A stretch of DNA of 27,001 nt from DASSTJ01 sp035707965 (lineage in GTDB: Bacteria; Actinomycetota; Actinomycetes; Actinomycetales; Angustibacteraceae), in NCBI GenBank assembly GCA_035707965.1, contig DASSTJ010000017.1:1-27001 (forward strand). The letters run 5' to 3'. The notes beneath the pieces were generated by a model. That model searched no databases, was not told the origin of the DNA, and was given only the letters and a program-made list of their open reading frames with translations. Shown piece after piece: positions 23,665-27,001 of the stretch (within the stretch, counting starts at the first letter, position 1; every line of letters starts with the position of its first letter). A program made the translations under genes and the position numbers.

Positions 23665-24297
23665 ATGGCGCTCACCCGTGACCAGATGGCCGCCCGGGCC
23701 GCACGCGAGCTCGCCGACGGCTCCTACGTGAACCTGGGCATCGGCCTGCCCACCCTGGTGCCGAACCACCTGCCGGACGGCGTTCACGTCGTGCTGCAGT
23801 CCGAGAACGGCATCCTGGGTGTGGGCGCCTACCCCGCGGAGGACGAGGTCGACCCCGATCTCATCAACGCCGGCAAGGAGACCGTGACGATCCAGCGCGG
23901 GGCCGCGTACTTCGACTCCGCGATGTCGTTCGGCATGATCCGCGGTGGCCACATCGACGCGGCCATCCTCGGCGCCATGCAGGTCTCGGTCGCCGGCGAC
24001 ATCGCCAACTGGATGATCCCCGGCAAGATGGTCAAGGGCATGGGCGGCGCGATGGACCTGGTCCACGGGGCCAAGAAGGTGGTCGTGCTGATGGAGCACA
24101 CCGCCAAGGACGGCTCGCCCAAGCTGCTGAAGGAGTGCGCGTTGCCGCTGACCGGCAAGGGGGTCGTCGACCGCGTCATCACCGACCTCGCGGTGCTGGA
24201 CGTCGCCGGCGACCACTTCCGGCTCGTCGAGCTCGCGCCCGGCGTGACCCTCGACGAGCTCAAGGCCGCGACGGACGCCCCCGTCGCCGAGGGCTGA
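23665..24297 (+). CDS. 3-oxoacid CoA-transferase subunit B
   Basis: A 210-residue beta subunit that carries the active site of the CoA-transferase. The catalytic glutamate is in the canonical SENGILG motif (about residue 51), where it forms the glutamyl-CoA thioester intermediate. Other family marks are NLGIGLPTLVPNHLP, the SFGMIRGGHIDAAILGAMQVS block and NWMIPGKMVKGMGGAMDLV. It starts one base after the alpha-subunit stop, with GAAGGGAG upstream, so translation is coupled. The gene ends 11 bp from the stop of the convergent gene at 24309, with no hairpin between. Together the two subunits form a complete enzyme; nearby acyl-CoA genes suggest a shared degradative role but are on other transcripts. 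Confidence 0.93.
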   Translation: MALTRDQMAARAARELADGSYVNLGIGLPTLVPNHLPDGVHVVLQSENGILGVGAYPAEDEVDPDLINAGKETVTIQRGAAYFDSAMSFGMIRGGHIDAAILGAMQVSVAGDIANWMIPGKMVKGMGGAMDLVHGAKKVVVLMEHTAKDGSPKLLKECALPLTGKGVVDRVITDLAVLDVAGDHFRLVELAPGVTLDELKAATDAPVAEG

Positions 24298-24308
24298 GCC
24301 GGGCTGAG

Positions 24309-24833
24309 CTACCGAGGGTTCGCAGGCGGCGGCGTCGCCTGGCTCTCCGGCACGGCGCCCGGCTCGACGGACTCCGGCTCGGGCAGGGTCGGGCCGGACG
24401 ACGAGTCGCCGCCGAGCCGACGTCCCACCGCGGCGTCGCCGGTCATCTCGGTGGGGTCGTGGGCAGGGTGGCCATCGGCGTCCTGCGGTGCGCCGTCGTC
24501 GATGCCGAGGCCCGGGCCGGTGTCGACCAGTGCGGTGTCGTCGGCCGGTCCGGACTCGGCGACCCGGACGGCGTCGACCGCGGCCGCGGTGTCGGCGATC
24601 GGCGCCCGTCCCGTGCTGATGCGCTCCGCCATGCCCTGGACCCAGCGGTGCGGCTGCTCGGGCACGCCCGCATCGGCGAGCCGCCGGTTGATCGCGACGG
24701 TGACGTTCTCGACCGACGCCCCGGCCATCTCGCGCTGCAGCTCGTCGAGGACGTCCTGGATCTCCGCCTGCACGTCCAGGCGGGCGGCGTGCTCCTCGTC
24801 GTGCCCGGCCGTGCTGCGATCCATCTCGTCCAT
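24309..24833 (-). CDS. hypothetical acidic protein
   Basis: A 174-residue soluble acidic protein, not recognised. Residues 1-75 look folded and mostly helical (LDVQAEIQDVLDELQREM, then VTVAINRRLADAGVPEQPHRWVQGMAERIS), giving a small domain with conserved-looking Pro/His/Trp. Residues 80-174 are Ala/Asp/Pro/Glu-rich and probably disordered. There is no signal peptide or membrane helix. ATG 24833 is well supported by GGAGGGAG 7 nt upstream. It is divergent from the diguanylate cyclase gene across a 206-bp gap (24834-25039) that holds both promoters but no other feature I can name. Codon use is like its neighbours, so it is likely a real lineage-specific gene. Confidence 0.7.
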   Translation of the reverse strand: MDEMDRSTAGHDEEHAARLDVQAEIQDVLDELQREMAGASVENVTVAINRRLADAGVPEQPHRWVQGMAERISTGRAPIADTAAAVDAVRVAESGPADDTALVDTGPGLGIDDGAPQDADGHPAHDPTEMTGDAAVGRRLGGDSSSGPTLPEPESVEPGAVPESQATPPPANPR

Positions 24834-25039
24834 GCTGGTGCTCCCTCCGTGGGGCTGTGCTCGCGCGCTGCCGGTCCGGCCGGCACGTGCACCCCTACCC
24901 GCACGTCCGACCGGCATGCCGGACGCTGAGCCGGCCGCGTCGGAGGGCGGCCGATCGAGCGAGGCAGGACCGAACCGCGGCCACTGACGGTCCTGCCCCG
25001 TAGGCTGAGGCCCCACGACCACGGCGGAGAGGGGCACAG

Positions 25040-26131
25040 GTGCCGGACGACGCAACGCTGCCTCCGCTGCGTCGGTGGCCGGCCCAGCACCTCGGGCGGC
25101 TGCTGGCCGTGCTGGCCTTCCTGGGTGGCGCCCTCGGCAGTCTCAACCTCGTCGTGGGCGACGTGCTGCGCGACGGCTGGGCCCGGCCGGTCTACGCCTC
25201 GATGATGGTGCTCTGCGTCGTCCTCGGCGTCGTCCTGTGGTTCTGGCCGGTCGTGCTGCGGCACGCCCGCCTGCCCCTGGTGCTCCTGGCGGACGGCATG
25301 TACCTCGTGATCGCCACCACGATCGTGGACGCGCACCTGTACGCGACCCCGCTGATGCTGCTCTTCGCGACCATCCTCGCCGCATGGGTGCTCGGGCCGC
25401 GAAGCCTTCCCGTGCACCTCGTCGCCGTCTACCTCATCTGCTGGGTGGCCCTGGCACCGACGATCTCGGACGGCGCGCTGCTGGCCGTCCAGGTGGTCGT
25501 CCAGGGCAGCGTGCTGAACTCGACGGCGGTGGTGGTGCTGCTGCTGAGGCGCCGCCAGAAGCTCCTGCTGCGGCACATGCACGCCGCCTCGGTCACCGAC
25601 ACGCTCACAGGTCTGCCGAACCGGCGGCACCTCGAGGAGCGGTCGCCAGACCTCTGGGCGCGCGCCGATCGCGGCGACCTTCAGCTCGCGGCACTCGTCA
25701 TCGACCTCGACCACTTCAAGAGGGTCAACGACGAGCACGGCCACGCCGTCGGCGACGAGCTGTTGCGCCGCGTGGGTACCGCCCTCCGGTCCACCGTGCG
25801 CGCCGACGACCTCGTGGTGCGCACGGGGGGCGAGGAGTTCGTGGTGCTCACCGCCGTCGAGAACGCCGACCCCGTGGTCGCCCTGGCGGAGCGCGTGCGT
25901 GCCGCGGTGAGTGCCGTCGACGAGGCCACCCGCCCCACGGCCTCCATCGGCATCGCGCTGTCCCGGGGTCCGGTGGTGGAGCCCGTCGACGCCACCTGGC
26001 GCCTCGTCGACCAGGCCGACATGGCGCTGTACGAGGCCAAGCGGCGTGGCCGCAACCGGTCCGTCCTGCTCGACCGCTCGGGCACGGTGCCCGAGCCGCG
26101 GCGAGAACCGGACCAGCAGCTGTCCCGCTAG
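25040..26131 (+). CDS. membrane-bound diguanylate cyclase (GGDEF domain)
   Basis: A 363-residue protein with an N-terminal block of about six hydrophobic helices (residues 18-172) followed by a GGDEF domain (about 185-345). The signature loop is GGEEF at 263-267, a catalytically competent variant, with the metal-binding aspartate in VIDLDHFKRVND. The inhibitory I-site RADD (254-257) sits exactly five residues before GGEEF, so product feedback by c-di-GMP is expected. It makes c-di-GMP from two GTP on the cytosolic face and probably senses a membrane or external signal through its helices. The GTG start at 25040 follows GGAGAGGGG. A TAGGCT (-10-like) lies near 25001. The HD-GYP gene at 19.7-21.5 kb encodes the opposing activity. 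Confidence 0.92.
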   Translation: MPDDATLPPLRRWPAQHLGRLLAVLAFLGGALGSLNLVVGDVLRDGWARPVYASMMVLCVVLGVVLWFWPVVLRHARLPLVLLADGMYLVIATTIVDAHLYATPLMLLFATILAAWVLGPRSLPVHLVAVYLICWVALAPTISDGALLAVQVVVQGSVLNSTAVVVLLLRRRQKLLLRHMHAASVTDTLTGLPNRRHLEERSPDLWARADRGDLQLAALVIDLDHFKRVNDEHGHAVGDELLRRVGTALRSTVRADDLVVRTGGEEFVVLTAVENADPVVALAERVRAAVSAVDEATRPTASIGIALSRGPVVEPVDATWRLVDQADMALYEAKRRGRNRSVLLDRSGTVPEPRREPDQQLSR

Positions 26132-26220
26132 GGCTGCCGTTCCCGCCCAGGGGAGCGGACTACGCTGCCGCGCAACGGGCCCGCGGGCTCGACCCCGCCG
26201 CCCCGCAGAGGACAGGTCGC

Positions 26221-27001
26221 ATGCACTCAGACACGCCGGCTCACGACGGATCCGACCTCGTGCGCCGCATCGGCGAGCGCGTCTTCGACTTCGACCGCCA
26301 GGTCGCCGTGATGGCGATCGTCAACCGCACCCGCGACTCGTTCTACGACCGTGGGCGGACGTTCGCGCTCGACCGGGCCGTCGACGCTGCCCGGTCTGCG
26401 CTCGACCAGGGCGCCGACTGGATCGACATCGGCGCCGTCCCGTTCTCGCCGCGCACGGAGCCCGTCGACGCCGCCGAAGAGCGCGCGCGCGTCGTGCCGC
26501 TGGTCCAGGAGGTGCGGCGGCACAGCGACGCGGTCATCTCCGTGGACACGTTCCGGGCGGACGTCGCGGCCGCTGCCGTGGCAGCCGGCGCCACCGCCAT
26601 CAACGACACGTCCGGCTTACGCGATCCCGAGATCGCCGACGTCGCCGCCGAGTCCGGTGCGGCACTGATCGTCACGCACAGCCTCGCAGCGCCGCGCCAG
26701 GAGTGGTTCCAGCCGACGTACGAGGACGTCGTGGACGAGGTGAAGGCGTTCCTGCTGTCCCGGGCGCAGCTCGCCGTCGACCGCGGGGTGCGGCCGGAGC
26801 AGATCATCATCGACCCCGGCCACGACCTCAACAAGAACACCGTGCACTCCCTGGAGCTCACCCGACGGCTCGGCGAGCTCGCGGGCCACGGCTTCCCGCT
26901 GCTGGCGTCGGTGTCCAACAAGGACTTCATCGCGGAGGCTCTCGGGCTGGACAAGCAGCAGCTGCTCGCCGGCACCACCGCCACCCTCACCGTGTGCATG
27001 C
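26221..27001 (+). CDS. dihydropteroate synthase-like protein, FolP2 type, 3' end cut by window
   Basis: 260 N-terminal residues are visible; the gene runs off the right edge. The pterin-binding TIM-barrel motifs are present: VMAIVNRTRDSFYDRG (strand 1), ADWIDIGAVPFSP, ISVDTFRADVA, INDTSG and IIIDPGHDLNKNT. Canonical folP begins MGVxNxTPDSFSDGG; here TPDSFSD reads TRDSFYD and DPGxGFGK reads DPGHDLNK. Those changes, with the late SNKDF segment, match the second folP copy of mycobacteria (FolP2), which has been reported to lack dihydropteroate synthase activity. It should therefore not be assumed to make folate or to be a sulfonamide target. ATG 26221 has AGAGGACAGG upstream and lies 89 bp after the diguanylate cyclase on the same strand. 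Confidence 0.85.
   Translation, partial: MHSDTPAHDGSDLVRRIGERVFDFDRQVAVMAIVNRTRDSFYDRGRTFALDRAVDAARSALDQGADWIDIGAVPFSPRTEPVDAAEERARVVPLVQEVRRHSDAVISVDTFRADVAAAAVAAGATAINDTSGLRDPEIADVAAESGAALIVTHSLAAPRQEWFQPTYEDVVDEVKAFLLSRAQLAVDRGVRPEQIIIDPGHDLNKNTVHSLELTRRLGELAGHGFPLLASVSNKDFIAEALGLDKQQLLAGTTATLTVCM

Overview
The window is high-GC DNA with the codon bias of an Actinomycetota chromosome: nearly every third base is G or C, GTG starts are common and 4-bp GTGA gene overlaps recur. A GTP-dependent PEP carboxykinase, a class B penicillin-binding protein with an NTF2-like domain, a folP2-type pterin-binding protein, LytR-CpsA-Psr biology and a SAM-IV riboswitch all fit an actinomycete. I cannot name the genus from the sequence alone. 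Most of the window is ordinary chromosome. One stretch (about 3.6-5.1 kb) looks like a decayed insertion region next to a tRNA gene.

Layout. 1-1970 (-): alpha/beta hydrolase and a class A flavin monooxygenase in one overlapping pair, a catabolic module cut by the left edge. 2272-3615 (-): MgtE magnesium channel. 3616-5340: remnant of kdpE, a broken ORF, clustered inverted repeats, a hairpin, tRNA-Arg(ACG), an 82-bp tandem repeat and a CRP/GlxR-like site leading into pckG. 5341-9194 (+): pckG, a very strong hairpin, then a class B PBP. 9198-10199 (-): unknown lipoprotein. 10317-10625 (-): repeat/hairpin cluster and tRNA-Ser(GCT) with its promoter. 10859-12403 (+): LCP-family protein. 12422-15894 (-): marR, MFS exporter and fatty acyl-CoA-ligase-like gene, divergent from an acyl-CoA oxidase-like gene (15978-17954, +), with a palindrome between them. 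18115-19745 (+): SAM-IV riboswitch, a possible 35-codon ORF, a cysteine-dioxygenase-like protein lacking two iron ligands, and a PaaI-type thioesterase. 19749-22758 (-): HD-GYP protein with a repeat-bearing low-complexity tail, and a PHP/HhH protein. 22884-24297 (+): the two subunits of a 3-oxoacid CoA-transferase. 24309-24833 (-): unknown acidic protein. 25040-26131 (+): membrane GGDEF diguanylate cyclase. 26221-end (+): folP2-like gene, cut by the right edge.

How they connect. The marR/MFS/ligase and acyl-CoA oxidase genes form a plausible divergent regulon for activating and oxidising an acyl or aryl-acyl substrate. The CoA-transferase pair adds ketoacid/CoA chemistry. HD-GYP and GGDEF genes give opposite arms of c-di-GMP turnover about 3.6 kb apart. 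The most intriguing locus is the SAM-IV riboswitch feeding a CDO-fold protein whose HDH iron motif reads VDL, so a sulfur-responsive switch appears to control a protein that is probably not a standard cysteine dioxygenase. I found no CRISPR array, intact transposon, prophage or recognised defence system.
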